Shown: piece by piece, positions 53,287 to 61,875 of the stretch
Layout of the letters: each line of letters begins with the position of its first letter
Numbering within the stretch: position 1 is the first letter of the stretch
From: Haloferax marinum
Lineage (GTDB): Archaea; Halobacteriota; Halobacteria; Halobacteriales; Haloferacaceae
Assembly: GCF_009674625.1 (NCBI RefSeq)
Contig: NZ_WKJQ01000001.1
Location: 1,736,001 to 1,800,000, forward strand
Length of the DNA stretch: 64,000 bases
Direction of reading: 5' to 3'
The notes under the pieces: generated by a model
What the model was told of the DNA's origin: nothing
The model's database searches: none
Seen by the model: the letters and a program-made list of their open reading frames with translations, nothing else
Position numbers and translations under genes: made by a program

Positions 53287-54183
53287 TCACGCCGGAGAAT
53301 CGGTGCTGACGAGATAGACGCCGACGGCGAGGACGACTCCACCGACGACGAATCCAACGTCCACCTGTTCTCCGAGAAACGCCACACCGAGGAGCGTGCC
53401 AACGACCGGTTGTGCGAAGAAGAAGACGGCGACGTGGCTCGCGTCAGTGTACTCCATTCCCTTGTACCAGAAGTACCACGCCGCCGCCGTACTGGCTACT
53501 CCGAGGTACAACACCGCGCCGACGACGGCCGGTGTGAGGTCGACCGCCAGGAGCGAGACGTCGCGAGTGGCGAGTTCGAATGGGACGAACAACCCGAACA
53601 GCGGCACCGAGAGAATCGTCGCGTACGTGACGGCTTCGAGCGCAGAGTAGCGTCGGATGACGGGTTTTCCGTAGACGGTGAAGCCAGCGAAGAAGAACGA
53701 CGAGAGGACGAGCAGTGCGACGCCGACCGGGTCGATGTTCGTCGCGATACCGTCGAGACCTCGTCCGGCGAGGACGCCGAGTGTTCCGAAAACGGCGAGG
53801 GTACTGCCCACGAGCGAACGCCGACTCAGTCGTTCACCGAGGACGGCGACGCCGAGTGCGAGGATGAACACGGGGGTCAAGACGGTGAGAACAGAGCCTT
53901 GACTGGCGTTCGTGAGGTCTGTCCCGACGAACTGCGTCGTGAGCGCGGCCGTCAACCAGACTGCGAGACCACCGAACCGTCGCCACTCCTCCCGGTCGAA
54001 CGCCCGCCGAGGTGTCGTCGCGGCGACGACGACGCCGAGTGCCGCCGCACCCAGAACGATTCGCAGGAATGCGAGCGTGAGCGGCGGAATCGCGTCGAAC
54101 CCCCACTTACTCACGACGTACATCCCACCCCAGAGCGCCGACGCGAGGAGCGGAGCGAAGCCAAAGAGGGAGGTCCGGTTCAT
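53287..54183 (-). CDS. EamA/DMT family transporter
   Basis: A 298-residue ten-TM protein made of two EamA repeats (about 10-140 and 155-295). The starts of the repeats are APLLASALWGGMYVVSKWGFD and GVALLVLSSFFFAGFTVYGK, and the repeat ends show QGSVLTVLTPVFILALGVAVLGERLS and HVAVFFFAQPVVGTLLGVAFLGEQV, classic DMT signatures. Such proteins export amino acids or metabolites. It lies 19 bp downstream of the methyltransferase gene on the same strand, so probably in one transcript. Confidence 0.92.
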   Translation of the reverse strand: MNRTSLFGFAPLLASALWGGMYVVSKWGFDAIPPLTLAFLRIVLGAAALGVVVAATTPRRAFDREEWRRFGGLAVWLTAALTTQFVGTDLTNASQGSVLTVLTPVFILALGVAVLGERLSRRSLVGSTLAVFGTLGVLAGRGLDGIATNIDPVGVALLVLSSFFFAGFTVYGKPVIRRYSALEAVTYATILSVPLFGLFVPFELATRDVSLLAVDLTPAVVGAVLYLGVASTAAAWYFWYKGMEYTDASHVAVFFFAQPVVGTLLGVAFLGEQVDVGFVVGGVVLAVGVYLVSTDSPA

Positions 54184-54202
54184 CGGGAGAGAGAGCGACG
54201 GT

Positions 54203-54883
54203 TCAGGGTGCGACGCCGACGGTGAGGAGCGTTCCGAAGGTCCGATAGCGGTCGACCATATCTTCGCGCGTCTCCCAGCCGTCGGTCGGGAACTCGGCTG
54301 CCGGCGGAATCTCGATGTCCATGTCGGCGATGGAGTCCTGTTCGGCGACGTAGAGCCCGGCGTCGCGGAACGCTTCGCGGTACTCCGCGTGCGACCAGCG
54401 CGTCATCTCGATAGAGATGTTGTCCTGCCACTCGTGGGAGTGGATATTCTCCTCGTAGTAGTTGACTGCACAGTAGAACGTGCCGCCGGGTTTGAGGATG
54501 CGAGCGACTTCTTCGAGCGTGTGGTGCGGGTCGGGTGCGTAGTAGAACGCCTCCATCGACCAGACGTGGTCGACGCTGTCGTCGGCAAAGGGTAGGTCGT
54601 CGAAGTCGCCGACGAGGTACGAGATGTCGTCGGTATCGGTGTACTCACGGGCGTTCTCGACCATCTGGGGTGCCCCGTCGAGGCCGAACCCGCGGCCGAT
54701 TCCTTTCGTGTCGTAGAGGGCGCGGAGCGCGTAGCCACTGCCGGTTCCAAGGTCGACGACGGTGTCACCTTCTTCTATCGGCATGCGTGCGAGTGCGTGC
54801 TTCGCGGTGTGCCAGTGTCGGTCCTCCATGCCCTTGTCGCGGCCGTCGGCCGCCCAGGCGTCGAACTCGTCGCGGACTCTCAT
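54203..54883 (-). CDS. class I SAM-dependent methyltransferase
   Basis: A 226-residue methyltransferase. Motif I is VVDLGTGSGYALRAL (43-57), the acidic end of beta-2 is FGLDGAPQMVENA, motif II region is YLVGDFDDLPFADDSVDHVWSMEAFYY, and motif III is ILKPGGTFYCAVNYYEEN. The C-terminal part (YREAFRDAGLYVAEQDS) is as in UbiE/small-molecule methyltransferases. Substrate unknown. First gene of a pair with EamA; diverges from the DUF2391 gene. Confidence 0.9.
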   Translation of the reverse strand: MRVRDEFDAWAADGRDKGMEDRHWHTAKHALARMPIEEGDTVVDLGTGSGYALRALYDTKGIGRGFGLDGAPQMVENAREYTDTDDISYLVGDFDDLPFADDSVDHVWSMEAFYYAPDPHHTLEEVARILKPGGTFYCAVNYYEENIHSHEWQDNISIEMTRWSHAEYREAFRDAGLYVAEQDSIADMDIEIPPAAEFPTDGWETREDMVDRYRTFGTLLTVGVAP

Positions 54884-54988
54884 ACCTCCTCCTCACCGGC
54901 CGGGGACAAAATCAGTTCGAAGCACAGTCGCACCGCGGCGGTCAAAACAGGCGCGTCACTTAATGGTAGCCACCCCGACGAGCGGTGT

Positions 54989-55444
54989 ATGGTCGGAGTT
55001 CGCCGCCGATTCGCGCTCGCTGACACGGCACAACAGATCGTCGGAGGGTTTCTGTTAGCCGGTCCGTTCGTCGTCACCGAGGAGGTGTGGGTCCTCGCCC
55101 GAAGTATGTCGGTCCTACAGGGCCTGCTCACACTCGTTATCGTCCTCACAGTCGGCTACGGCACGCTCTACAAGGCTGACAACCGCGACCCCGACAAGGA
55201 GAAAGAAGTCGGCGGCGTCCCCATCCGATTCATCTCGCTCATCAGCGTGGCGTACCTCTCGGTGTTCATCCTCGCACTCGCCTTCGACGCGCCGGGGACG
55301 TTCCTCTCCGACGTGTCGGGCGTCGTCGTCGAGGCGTTCGGCGTCGAACTCGACCTCGCGGTCCTCGGGATTACGCTCAAAGCGACGAGCGTCGGTGCGG
55401 TGTTCAGCGTCATCGGTGCCGCGACGGCCGACTCGCTGTTTTGA
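54989..55444 (+). CDS. DUF2391-type integral membrane protein
   Basis: A 151-residue protein with four TM segments: about 14-34 (QQIVGGFLLAGPFVVTEEVWV), 41-58 (LQGLLTLVIVLTVGYGTL), 80-98 (ISLISVAYLSVFILALAF) and 125-148. The first helix ends with an acidic pair (TEEVW). The family (TIGR02587/DUF2391) has no known function. ATG 54989 is supported by a CACTTAAT box about 30 nt upstream and by lack of bias before it. Confidence 0.8.
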   Translation: MVGVRRRFALADTAQQIVGGFLLAGPFVVTEEVWVLARSMSVLQGLLTLVIVLTVGYGTLYKADNRDPDKEKEVGGVPIRFISLISVAYLSVFILALAFDAPGTFLSDVSGVVVEAFGVELDLAVLGITLKATSVGAVFSVIGAATADSLF

Positions 55445-55525
55445 CCCCACGTCGCCTCGGGATTTCGACGCGTCGAGGGGTGAATTGACATGAAGCATTA
55501 AGTCCGCAGAGTATCTGCTTTCAGT

Positions 55526-56104
55526 ATGGATTACGAGCTCGCCATCGAAGAGACGCCCGAGACGATTCCGGGCGGGACAGGTATCTTGCTTCTTCATCCG
55601 AGCATCGGCGAGACCGACCGCATAGACACGGACTTCTTCAAGGTCGACACCGACCACTTCCTCGTCATCTCGACGCGGACCACCGCCCGTGAGGTCGAAC
55701 AGAAGTTAGAGTACTACGAAGTAGACGAGTCGCGTGCGACTATCCTCGACACGCTCTCTATCGAACGTGGCTACTCCCGACGGAGCGCGGACAACATCTA
55801 CTACGTCGCCTCCCCCGACAACCTCGACGGCATCGTCGAGAAGACGCGAGAGTTCCTCGAACGACACGACGGGAAACTCCGACTCAGCGTCGATTCGGTG
55901 ACCGAGATGGCGTACTACGCCGACGAAGACCGTGCCTACGAAGCGACGAAACAGATTCTGGAGTTGCTCGAAGAGTACGACGCAGTCGGGTTGTTCCACC
56001 TCTCGAAAGAAGTCCACGACCAGGAGACGCTCGACCGCTTCCGTGAACTGTTCGACGGTATCGTGGACCTGAACGAAGACGGGAGCGTCACGACCGAGTT
56101 CTAA
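55526..56104 (+). CDS. conserved haloarchaeal protein, RecA-like fold suspected
   Basis: A 192-residue acidic soluble protein: MDYELAIEETPETIPGGTGI, LLLHPSIGETDRIDTDFFK, DHFLVISTRTTAREVEQKLEYYEVDES, ATILDTLSIERGYSRRSADNIYYVASPDNLDGIVEKTREFLE. The layout resembles KaiC/RecA-like domains that have lost the Walker A motif, as in a haloarchaeal DUF I recall as DUF7090. A TTAAGT box about 25 nt upstream supports ATG 55526. Function unknown. Confidence 0.78.
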   Translation: MDYELAIEETPETIPGGTGILLLHPSIGETDRIDTDFFKVDTDHFLVISTRTTAREVEQKLEYYEVDESRATILDTLSIERGYSRRSADNIYYVASPDNLDGIVEKTREFLERHDGKLRLSVDSVTEMAYYADEDRAYEATKQILELLEEYDAVGLFHLSKEVHDQETLDRFRELFDGIVDLNEDGSVTTEF

Positions 56105-56115
56105 GACGGCCGTAT

Positions 56116-56913
56116 TCAGTCGTCTCGCAGTTCGGTCAACTGTTCGAACGTCTTCTGCGCCCACCGAACTGCGTAGGGTGCACCGTGGTCGAGGTAGGCC
56201 GCCGTGTCGAGTGCCGCGAAGGGGGCGGGGAGCTCTCGGCCGTGTTTGATGGCCGAGCACGCGAACTCCGTCGCCTCGGCGAACGAGAGTCGGCCGGTGG
56301 CCACGAGTCGAGGAAGGTCGGCGAGTCTGTCGTCGAGTCGCTCGCCCGCGTCGACCCACGCGTCGTAGAGTCTGTCGTGTCGTCCGTCCCACGAGGCGAA
56401 CTCCTCGCGTGTGTGGAGACCGACCCACGCGTCGAAGAGCGCGGCAGCGACCTGATACACTTCGTTCGGGCCGAGCGGTATCGACTCTGCGAGTTCGCGG
56501 TACTGCGCACCGAAGAAGGGCAAGAACTGCTCGGGAACGTCGTCGGCCCCCGCCTGGACCAGCGCCTCGGCGATGAGGAAGTCCAGGAAGTCTTCGGGCG
56601 TCCCTTTCGCCCGATACTTGACGAGGACGACCGGTGGCGTCGTCTGGTCGGTCCACGTGACCGTCCCGTGTTCGGGCATCCCGATGGTGAAATCCGACGA
56701 CGCGTACAGACGGAGCGCCTGTGGCGCGTCGTCTGGTAGCCACTCTTGGGGGAACGCCGCCGGCGAGAGCGATTCGACCACGAGGCCAAGGTTCTCGGCG
56801 GCTTCCGGGGGTATCGTGTCGAAATCCCCGGCGACGTCTAAGACGAGCGCGCCCGGTGCGTACTCGTCGCGAACCGATTCGAGGTCCGGCGGCAGCGTGC
56901 GTTGGTCGAACAT
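56116..56913 (-). CDS. conserved haloarchaeal protein, unknown function
   Basis: A 265-residue soluble protein: MFDQRTLPPDLESVRDEYAP, a segment resembling a small alpha/beta domain (FTIGMPEHGTVTWTDQTTPPVVLVKYRAKGTPEDFLDFLIAEALVQ), then a helical half (FFGAQYRELAESIPLGPNEVYQVAAALFDAW; SFAEATEFACSAIKHG). I recall it as DUF7089, always near the preceding convergent gene; unverified. It is preceded by a 28-residue membrane-peptide gene only 4 bp upstream. Confidence 0.78.
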   Translation of the reverse strand: MFDQRTLPPDLESVRDEYAPGALVLDVAGDFDTIPPEAAENLGLVVESLSPAAFPQEWLPDDAPQALRLYASSDFTIGMPEHGTVTWTDQTTPPVVLVKYRAKGTPEDFLDFLIAEALVQAGADDVPEQFLPFFGAQYRELAESIPLGPNEVYQVAAALFDAWVGLHTREEFASWDGRHDRLYDAWVDAGERLDDRLADLPRLVATGRLSFAEATEFACSAIKHGRELPAPFAALDTAAYLDHGAPYAVRWAQKTFEQLTELRDD

Positions 56914-56917
56914 CTCG

Positions 56918-57004
56918 TCAGGCGAGGCTCATGCCGATGAGGACGACGGCCAGCAGGGCCGACACACCGATGGTCCCGAGCACGATTTTCGTCGCTTGGC
57001 TCAT
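56918..57004 (-). CDS. 28-residue single-TM membrane peptide
   Basis: ATG 57004 to TGA 56918-56920 encodes MSQATKIVLGTIGVSALLAV followed by VLIGMSLA, one complete hydrophobic helix after a short polar head. On the minus strand GTTTAAG lies about 30 nt before the ATG, the spacing of a leaderless promoter, and the stop is 4 bp before the next gene's ATG. Such micro-proteins are easily missed. It is probably real and the first gene of this transcript. Confidence 0.65.
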   Translation of the reverse strand: MSQATKIVLGTIGVSALLAVVLIGMSLA

Positions 57005-57060
57005 ACTGGCACGATTACTGCCCCGCCGCTTAAACCCTTACAGTCTGTCGTCGGGCAAAT

Positions 57061-57082
57061 CTCCACTCGAAACGAAGGGGTT
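57061..57082 (+). promoter_or_regulatory. ORB-like motif
   Basis: CTCCACTCGAAACGAAGGGG followed by TT keeps the CGAAACGAAGGGGT core of the archaeal origin recognition box, with two changes in the dyad half. Located in the gap between the 28-residue peptide gene and the ferredoxin gene. Confidence 0.45.
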
Positions 57083-57154
57083 TGAAGACAGTCACCACGG
57101 TCGCCACTCACATGTTTCGGAGCGCTAACAAAAGCGTTCGACGGAGACGACTCC

Positions 57155-57400
57155 TCAGGGAATCAGTTGCTCGCCGTCGTCGTCGATGATGCGAATCGCC
57201 TCGACGGGACAGACGCGGGCGGCGAACTTCGCGTCGAACTCGTCTTCTTCGGGGATTTCGAGGACGAACGTTCCGTCGTCGGTCTCCTCTGCGCCGTCGA
57301 GGTCGGCTTTTCCGTCGTCGAGGTTCTTCTGGAACGCCTCCCACTCGTCGACACACTGGAAGATTCCGATACAGGTGTCGCGGTCGTACTCGACTCTCAT
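57155..57400 (-). CDS. monocluster ferredoxin, probably [3Fe-4S]
   Basis: An 81-residue acidic ferredoxin, MRVEYDRDTCIGIFQCVDEW to ARVCPVEAIRI. Cysteines are C10, C16 and C64-Pro; the middle cysteine of the usual C-x2-C-x2-C is Ile13, as in [3Fe-4S] proteins. An acidic insert (25-55) replaces the second cluster region. It carries electrons in the cytoplasm. I chose ATG 57400 rather than one nine codons earlier because it starts exactly at the ferredoxin fold. Partner unknown; P450 is one idea. Confidence 0.88.
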   Translation of the reverse strand: MRVEYDRDTCIGIFQCVDEWEAFQKNLDDGKADLDGAEETDDGTFVLEIPEEDEFDAKFAARVCPVEAIRIIDDDGEQLIP

Positions 57401-57540
57401 GTCGGGACCTTCCGCTGGGGCATACATAGCCCTGCCGACGTGTCACGGAGTTCTCGGCGGGCGGCAAGCCTGTGTCTGGCGACTGTCGATAGTTCGAGAC
57501 CCGCGCAGGCAGTTTTCCCTCGTTCGAGCGAGAGTCAGAA

Positions 57541-57729
57541 TCACGTCGCAACGAAGTCCAGCAGGTCGACCGCGAGCGAGGGACGGAACGCGAACAAGAG
57601 GCCACCTCCCACGAAGAGAACGCCGAAGAGTGGAGACCAGTCGAAAGATAAAACGCCGACAACGACCAGGCCGGCCCCGAACAGGCGAACGAACAGTTCG
57701 ATTATCTTGATAGTCTTCTCACGTATCAT
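57541..57729 (-). CDS. 62-residue two-TM membrane protein
   Basis: Starts MIREKTIKIIELFVRLFGAG and has TM segments at about 10-29 and 31-49 (SPLFGVLFVGGGLLFAF), ending in an amphipathic tail LAVDLLDFVAT. Codon bias is acceptable. It is divergent from hel308 with a 123-bp shared upstream region. No known family comes to mind. Confidence 0.65.
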   Translation of the reverse strand: MIREKTIKIIELFVRLFGAGLVVVGVLSFDWSPLFGVLFVGGGLLFAFRPSLAVDLLDFVAT

Positions 57730-57852
57730 GTGCAAAGTCGTTCCGGGCCGTCGACAAATACCTTCGGAACAGATACTCGCTCCGTGTGACGACTCCCGAC
57801 CCACCGTCCCGACCCGATGGCTTAAACCGAAAGACGGTCCAAGAGAGACGCA

Positions 57853-60318
57853 ATGCGAACAGCGGACCTGACGGGCCTGCCGACGGGGATTCCCGAGGCC
57901 CTCCACGACGAGGGTATCGAGGAACTCTACCCACCGCAGGCCGAGGCCGTCGAGGCCGGCTTGACCGACGGCGAGAGCCTCGTCGCCGCCGTCCCGACGG
58001 CGAGTGGAAAGACACTCATCGCGGAACTCGCGATGCTGTCGAGCGTCGCACGCGGCGGGAAGGCACTCTACATCGTCCCGCTCAGAGCGCTCGCCTCGGA
58101 GAAGAAAGCCGAGTTCGAGCGCTGGGAAGAGTACGGCATCGACGTGGGCGTCTCCACGGGGAACTACGAATCCACCGGTGAGTGGCTCTCGTCGCGCGAT
58201 ATCATCGTCGCAACCTCCGAGAAAGTGGACTCGCTCGTCCGCAACAACGCGGCGTGGATGGACCAGTTGACCTGCGTCGTCTCCGACGAAGTCCACCTCG
58301 TCGACGACAGAAACCGTGGGCCGACGCTCGAAGTGACGCTGGCGAAACTCCGGCGACTCAACCCGAATCTGCAGACTGTCGCGCTGTCGGCCACCGTCGG
58401 CAACGCGGACGTCGTCGCCGACTGGTTGGACGCCAAACTCGTCCAGTCCGACTGGCGACCCATCGACCTGAAGATGGGCGTCCACTACGGCAACGCCATC
58501 AGTTTCGACGACGGAAGCCAACGAGAGGTGCCCGTCGGACGCGGCGAGCGACAGACGCCGGCACTCGTCGCCGACGCCCTCGACGGCGACGACGACGACG
58601 ACCAAGGGTCGTCACTCGTGTTCGTCAACTCGCGGCGAAACGCCGAGTCTGCCGCCCGGCGGATGGCCGACGTGACAGAACAGTACATCACGGGCGACGA
58701 ACGCGGTGAACTCGCGGAACTGGCCGCCGAGATACGCGACATCTCCGACACCGAAACGTCGGAGGACTTGGCGAAAGTGGTCGCCAAGGGCGCAGCGTTC
58801 CACCACGCCGGCCTCGCCTCGGAACACCGAACACTCGTCGAGGACGCCTTCCGCGACAGACTCATCAAGTGTATCTGCGCGACGCCGACGCTCGCCGCCG
58901 GGGTCAACACACCGAGTCGCCGCGTCGTCGTCCGCGACTGGCAGCGCTACGACGGTGACTACGGCGGCATGAAGCCGCTCGACGTCCTCGAAATCCACCA
59001 GATGATGGGCCGTGCCGGACGCCCGGGACTCGACCCTTACGGCGAAGCGGTCCTCCTCGCCAAAGACGCCGACTCACGCGACGAACTGTTCGAGCGATAC
59101 ATCTGGGCCGACGCAGAGGACGTGCACTCTAAACTCGCGGCCGAACCCGCCCTTCGGACCCACTTGCTGGCGACCATCGCCTCTGGATTCGCCCACACTC
59201 GCGAAGGACTGCTCGAATTCCTCGACCAGACGCTCTACGCCGCCCAGACCGACGACCCAGAACGATTAGGACAGGTGACAGACCGCGTCCTCGACTACCT
59301 CGAAATCAACGGATTCGTGGAATTCGAGGGAGACAGCATCCAGGCGACGCCGGTCGGGCACACCGTCTCGCGCCTCTACCTCGACCCGATGAGCGCGGCC
59401 GAAATCATCGACGGACTCGAGTGGTCGGCCAAACATCGAACCGAGAAACTCCGCGCGCTGGCGGGCGAGACGGACGAAGAGTCAGCGTCTGAACGCGAAG
59501 CAGAACCGGAGCCCGACCCAACCGCTGGCTTCCAAAAGGCCAGCGAGATGGTCAGCGACGATGGCGACGGCGACGGCAGCGACGATGGCGACGACGAACT
59601 CGAGTTCGAGACGGACATCACCTATCCGACGCCGCTCGGTCTCTACCACCTCGTCTGCCGGACGCCGGACATGTACCAACTCTACCTCAAGTCCGGTGAC
59701 CGCGAGACGTACACCGAACTGTGTTACGAGCGCGAACCCGAGTTCCTCGGGCGCGTCCCCTCGGAGTACGAAGACGTCGCCTTCGAAGACTGGCTCTCGG
59801 CGCTCAAGACGGCGCGACTCCTCGAAGACTGGGTCGGCGAAGTCGACGAAGACAGAATCACGGAGCGCTACGGCGTCGGTCCGGGCGACATCCGCGGCAA
59901 AGTCGAGACGGCGGAGTGGCTCCTCGGCGCGGCAGAACGCCTCGCTAGCGAACTGGACCTCGAAGCAGTGTACGCGGTCCGCGAGGCGAAAAAGCGCGTC
60001 GAGTACGGCGTTCGCGAAGAGTTACTCGACCTCGCAGGCGTCCGCGGCGTCGGTCGAAAGCGTGCTCGGCGATTGTTCGAAGCAGGAATCGAGACCCGTG
60101 CAGACCTGCGCGAGGCGGACAAAGCAGTCGTCCTCAAGGCACTTCGTGGACGGCGAAAGACCGCCGAGAAGATTCTCGAGAAGGCAGGTCGGCAAGACTA
60201 CTCGATGGAGAACGTCGACGAATCGGACGCACCGGACGACGCCGTCCCCGACGACGCGGGATTCGAGACGGCCAAAGAGCGCGCGAACCAGCAGGCGAGT
60301 CTGGGTGATTTCGAATGA
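57853..60318 (+). CDS. hel308: Hel308-type superfamily 2 DNA helicase
   Basis: An 821-residue Hel308: Q-motif LYPPQAEAV (26-34), Walker [13 protein letters not shown] at 145-148, motif VI region [18 protein letters not shown], the ratchet and winged-helix domains, and a C-terminal HhH ([22 protein letters not shown]). It unwinds lagging-strand-like forks 3' to 5' and restrains or directs recombination at stalled forks. An acidic insert (about 555-590) separates the ratchet helices. CTTAAAC at 57821 supports ATG 57853. It overlaps cgi121 by 4 bp. Confidence 0.96.
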   Translation: MRTADLTGLPTGIPEALHDEGIEELYPPQAEAVEAGLTDGESLVAAVPTASGKTLIAELAMLSSVARGGKALYIVPLRALASEKKAEFERWEEYGIDVGVSTGNYESTGEWLSSRDIIVATSEKVDSLVRNNAAWMDQLTCVVSDEVHLVDDRNRGPTLEVTLAKLRRLNPNLQTVALSATVGNADVVADWLDAKLVQSDWRPIDLKMGVHYGNAISFDDGSQREVPVGRGERQTPALVADALDGDDDDDQGSSLVFVNSRRNAESAARRMADVTEQYITGDERGELAELAAEIRDISDTETSEDLAKVVAKGAAFHHAGLASEHRTLVEDAFRDRLIKCICATPTLAAGVNTPSRRVVVRDWQRYDGDYGGMKPLDVLEIHQMMGRAGRPGLDPYGEAVLLAKDADSRDELFERYIWADAEDVHSKLAAEPALRTHLLATIASGFAHTREGLLEFLDQTLYAAQTDDPERLGQVTDRVLDYLEINGFVEFEGDSIQATPVGHTVSRLYLDPMSAAEIIDGLEWSAKHRTEKLRALAGETDEESASEREAEPEPDPTAGFQKASEMVSDDGDGDGSDDGDDELEFETDITYPTPLGLYHLVCRTPDMYQLYLKSGDRETYTELCYEREPEFLGRVPSEYEDVAFEDWLSALKTARLLEDWVGEVDEDRITERYGVGPGDIRGKVETAEWLLGAAERLASELDLEAVYAVREAKKRVEYGVREELLDLAGVRGVGRKRARRLFEAGIETRADLREADKAVVLKALRGRRKTAEKILEKAGRQDYSMENVDESDAPDDAVPDDAGFETAKERANQQASLGDFE

Positions 60319-60809
60319 GAGTGCTCGAAGCAGAAGCGACCGTTCCGGACCTCGATTCGTTCATCGCCACCGTCGGCGACGTCGCCGAGGAGACCGGTGC
60401 GACGATTCAGGCGTTCGACGCCCGGTTCGTCGTCGGCCGTAACCACCTCGAACGAGCGGTCGAACTCGCAGACCGAGCAATCGAACGCGGCAACGAAATC
60501 GCCCGCGACAGAGCTGTCGAGTTCATCCTCTACGCGAGCGGTCGGCGACAAATCAACCGAGCGTTCGAGATGGGCGTCTCGGAGGGGACGATTCCGGTCG
60601 TGATTATCGTCGACGGTGGCGACGAGAACACGGCAGAGGCCGCACTCTTCGACCGTCTGGACCTCGAACAGGCGACGACACTCGGCGAGTACGACGAGGA
60701 ACTCGTCCGCGAGTTCTTCGACATCGGTGACGACGAGCTAGCCGCTGCCGACGGTGACCTCCCGGCGCTCGTCAAAGAACGAGTTGCACTTCTCACGGTG
60801 GACCGCTGA
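60315..60809 (+). CDS. cgi121: KEOPS complex subunit Cgi121
   Basis: A 164-residue Cgi121 homologue: [28 protein letters not shown], then [24 protein letters not shown] with the conserved YASGRRQI and the A(F/L)xxxG loop. In archaea Cgi121 binds tRNA and the Bud32 kinase in the KEOPS complex that makes the universal t6A37 modification. Overlap with hel308 (ATGA) gives translational coupling, an arrangement seen across haloarchaea. Kae1-Bud32 and Pcc1 are not in the window. Confidence 0.92.
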   Translation: MRVLEAEATVPDLDSFIATVGDVAEETGATIQAFDARFVVGRNHLERAVELADRAIERGNEIARDRAVEFILYASGRRQINRAFEMGVSEGTIPVVIIVDGGDENTAEAALFDRLDLEQATTLGEYDEELVREFFDIGDDELAAADGDLPALVKERVALLTVDR

Positions 60810-60861
60810 GGGAATTCAAAAGGTACATTATCCACAGAATCGACCACTGTCTTGCGGTTTT

Positions 60862-60921
60862 TCCACTCGAAACGAACCCCTTGGATTTGTAAAATCTACC
60901 CCTTCGTTTCAACTGGAGAAC
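60862..60921. promoter_or_regulatory. inverted pair of ORB-like motifs around an AT-rich spacer
   Basis: TTCCACTCGAAACGAA at 60861-60876 faces TTCGTTTCAACTGGA at 60903-60917; the right copy on its own strand is TCCAGTTGAAACGAAGGGGT, near-consensus, while the left lacks a G-run (CCCC follows). The spacer (60881-60897, TTGGATTTGTAAAATCT) is AT-rich. An Orc1/Cdc6 site or a terminator hairpin after cgi121 (GAAACGAA pairs with TTCGTTTC) are both possible. Confidence 0.45.
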
Positions 60922-60964
60922 AGGGGGCGACGGGGTGCCCTGTCAAGCGTAGAACGCAGAGAAG

Positions 60965-60985
60965 TAGTCCCACCAGGATTCGAAC
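60965..60985 (-). repeat. 21-bp duplicated 3' end of tRNA-Gln
   Basis: The 21 bp TAGTCCCACCAGGATTCGAAC are identical at 60965-60985 and at 61028-61048, where they form the T-loop-to-discriminator part of tRNA-Gln on the minus strand. The 63-bp offset and absence of the rest of the tRNA resemble a leftover attachment site. Confidence 0.8.
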
Positions 60986-61027
60986 TTCCGGGAGTTACCT
61001 CCCGACGTTCGAATCGCGAGACCAGTA

Positions 61028-61100
61028 TAGTCCCACCAGGATTCGAACCTGGGTCGTTGCCCCCAGAAGGCAACAGGATTGGCCACTACCCCATGGGACT
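61028..61100 (-). tRNA. tRNA-Gln (anticodon CUG)
   Basis: Read from 61100 to 61028 the 73 nt fold as a tRNA: acceptor AGTCCCA/TGGGACT with discriminator A, D-arm GGGT...ATCC, anticodon stem TTGCC/GGCAA with loop TTCTGGG (anticodon CTG), and T-arm CCAGG-TTCGAAT-CCTGG. No CCA is encoded and no intron is present. Haloarchaea charge it through Glu-tRNA-Gln amidotransferase. Confidence 0.95.
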
Positions 61101-61232
61101 TCGCATCATCTCGTAATTCGCGGGTATTTGTAAACGTTGCGTGTCTGGAGAGCCGTGTCATTCGTTCGCAGTCGGTCGGATAGACGTGCATAAACCGCCA
61201 CCTATTTGCCCTCGTTCTATCCATTGTCGTGT

Positions 61233-61805
61233 ATGTACGTCGGACGATTCGTCGTCGTCGGTCCCGGAATCGGTGCCTATCGCGTCTCCTCTCGGTCGTT
61301 CCCGAATCGACAGGTCGTCGAGCGAGACGGAACGCTCACGGTCGGGCCGACGCCCGACGCACCGGAGACTGACAACCCCTACATCGCTTACAACTGCGTC
61401 CGCGAAGGCGGCGACTACGTCGTCGTCGGGAACGGGTCGCAGGTCGACCCCATCGCCGAGAAACTCGACATGGGCTACACCCCACGCGACGCCCTCGCGG
61501 AGATTCTGCTCGCACTCGACTACGAGAAAGACGACTACAACACGCCGCGCATCGCTGGCGTCGTCGGCGCCGACGAGGCCTTCATCGGCATCGTCCGCAA
61601 GGACGCCCTCCTCGTCGAGGAAGTGACCGAACCGACGCTCGTCGCGACCTACGAAGAAGACGACCCGCGAGCGTTCGACCTGTCGGCCGACAGCGCCGCC
61701 GACGCCGCACGCGAACTCTACGACCACGAGTTCGAACACGCCGTCTGTGCGGCCGCCACGACGGTCGATGCGGACGTCGAGATAGCCTTCTACAACGGCG
61801 AGTAA
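61233..61805 (+). CDS. purO: archaeal IMP cyclohydrolase
   Basis: A 190-residue PurO, which closes FAICAR to IMP in the last step of archaeal purine synthesis. Features are [20 protein letters not shown] with the conserved [38 protein letters not shown], and [11 protein letters not shown] 61233 fits the family start; the in-frame codon nine earlier would add a hydrophobic lead. It is 133 bp past the tRNA and followed by a phosphodiesterase gene. Confidence 0.94.
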   Translation: MYVGRFVVVGPGIGAYRVSSRSFPNRQVVERDGTLTVGPTPDAPETDNPYIAYNCVREGGDYVVVGNGSQVDPIAEKLDMGYTPRDALAEILLALDYEKDDYNTPRIAGVVGADEAFIGIVRKDALLVEEVTEPTLVATYEEDDPRAFDLSADSAADAARELYDHEFEHAVCAAATTVDADVEIAFYNGE

Positions 61806-61875
61806 GTCGAGACGAAGCGGTTCCGTCTTCGACCTCGGCCAGGAACTTATCAATCAAGCAACCGTATCGTGAGCC

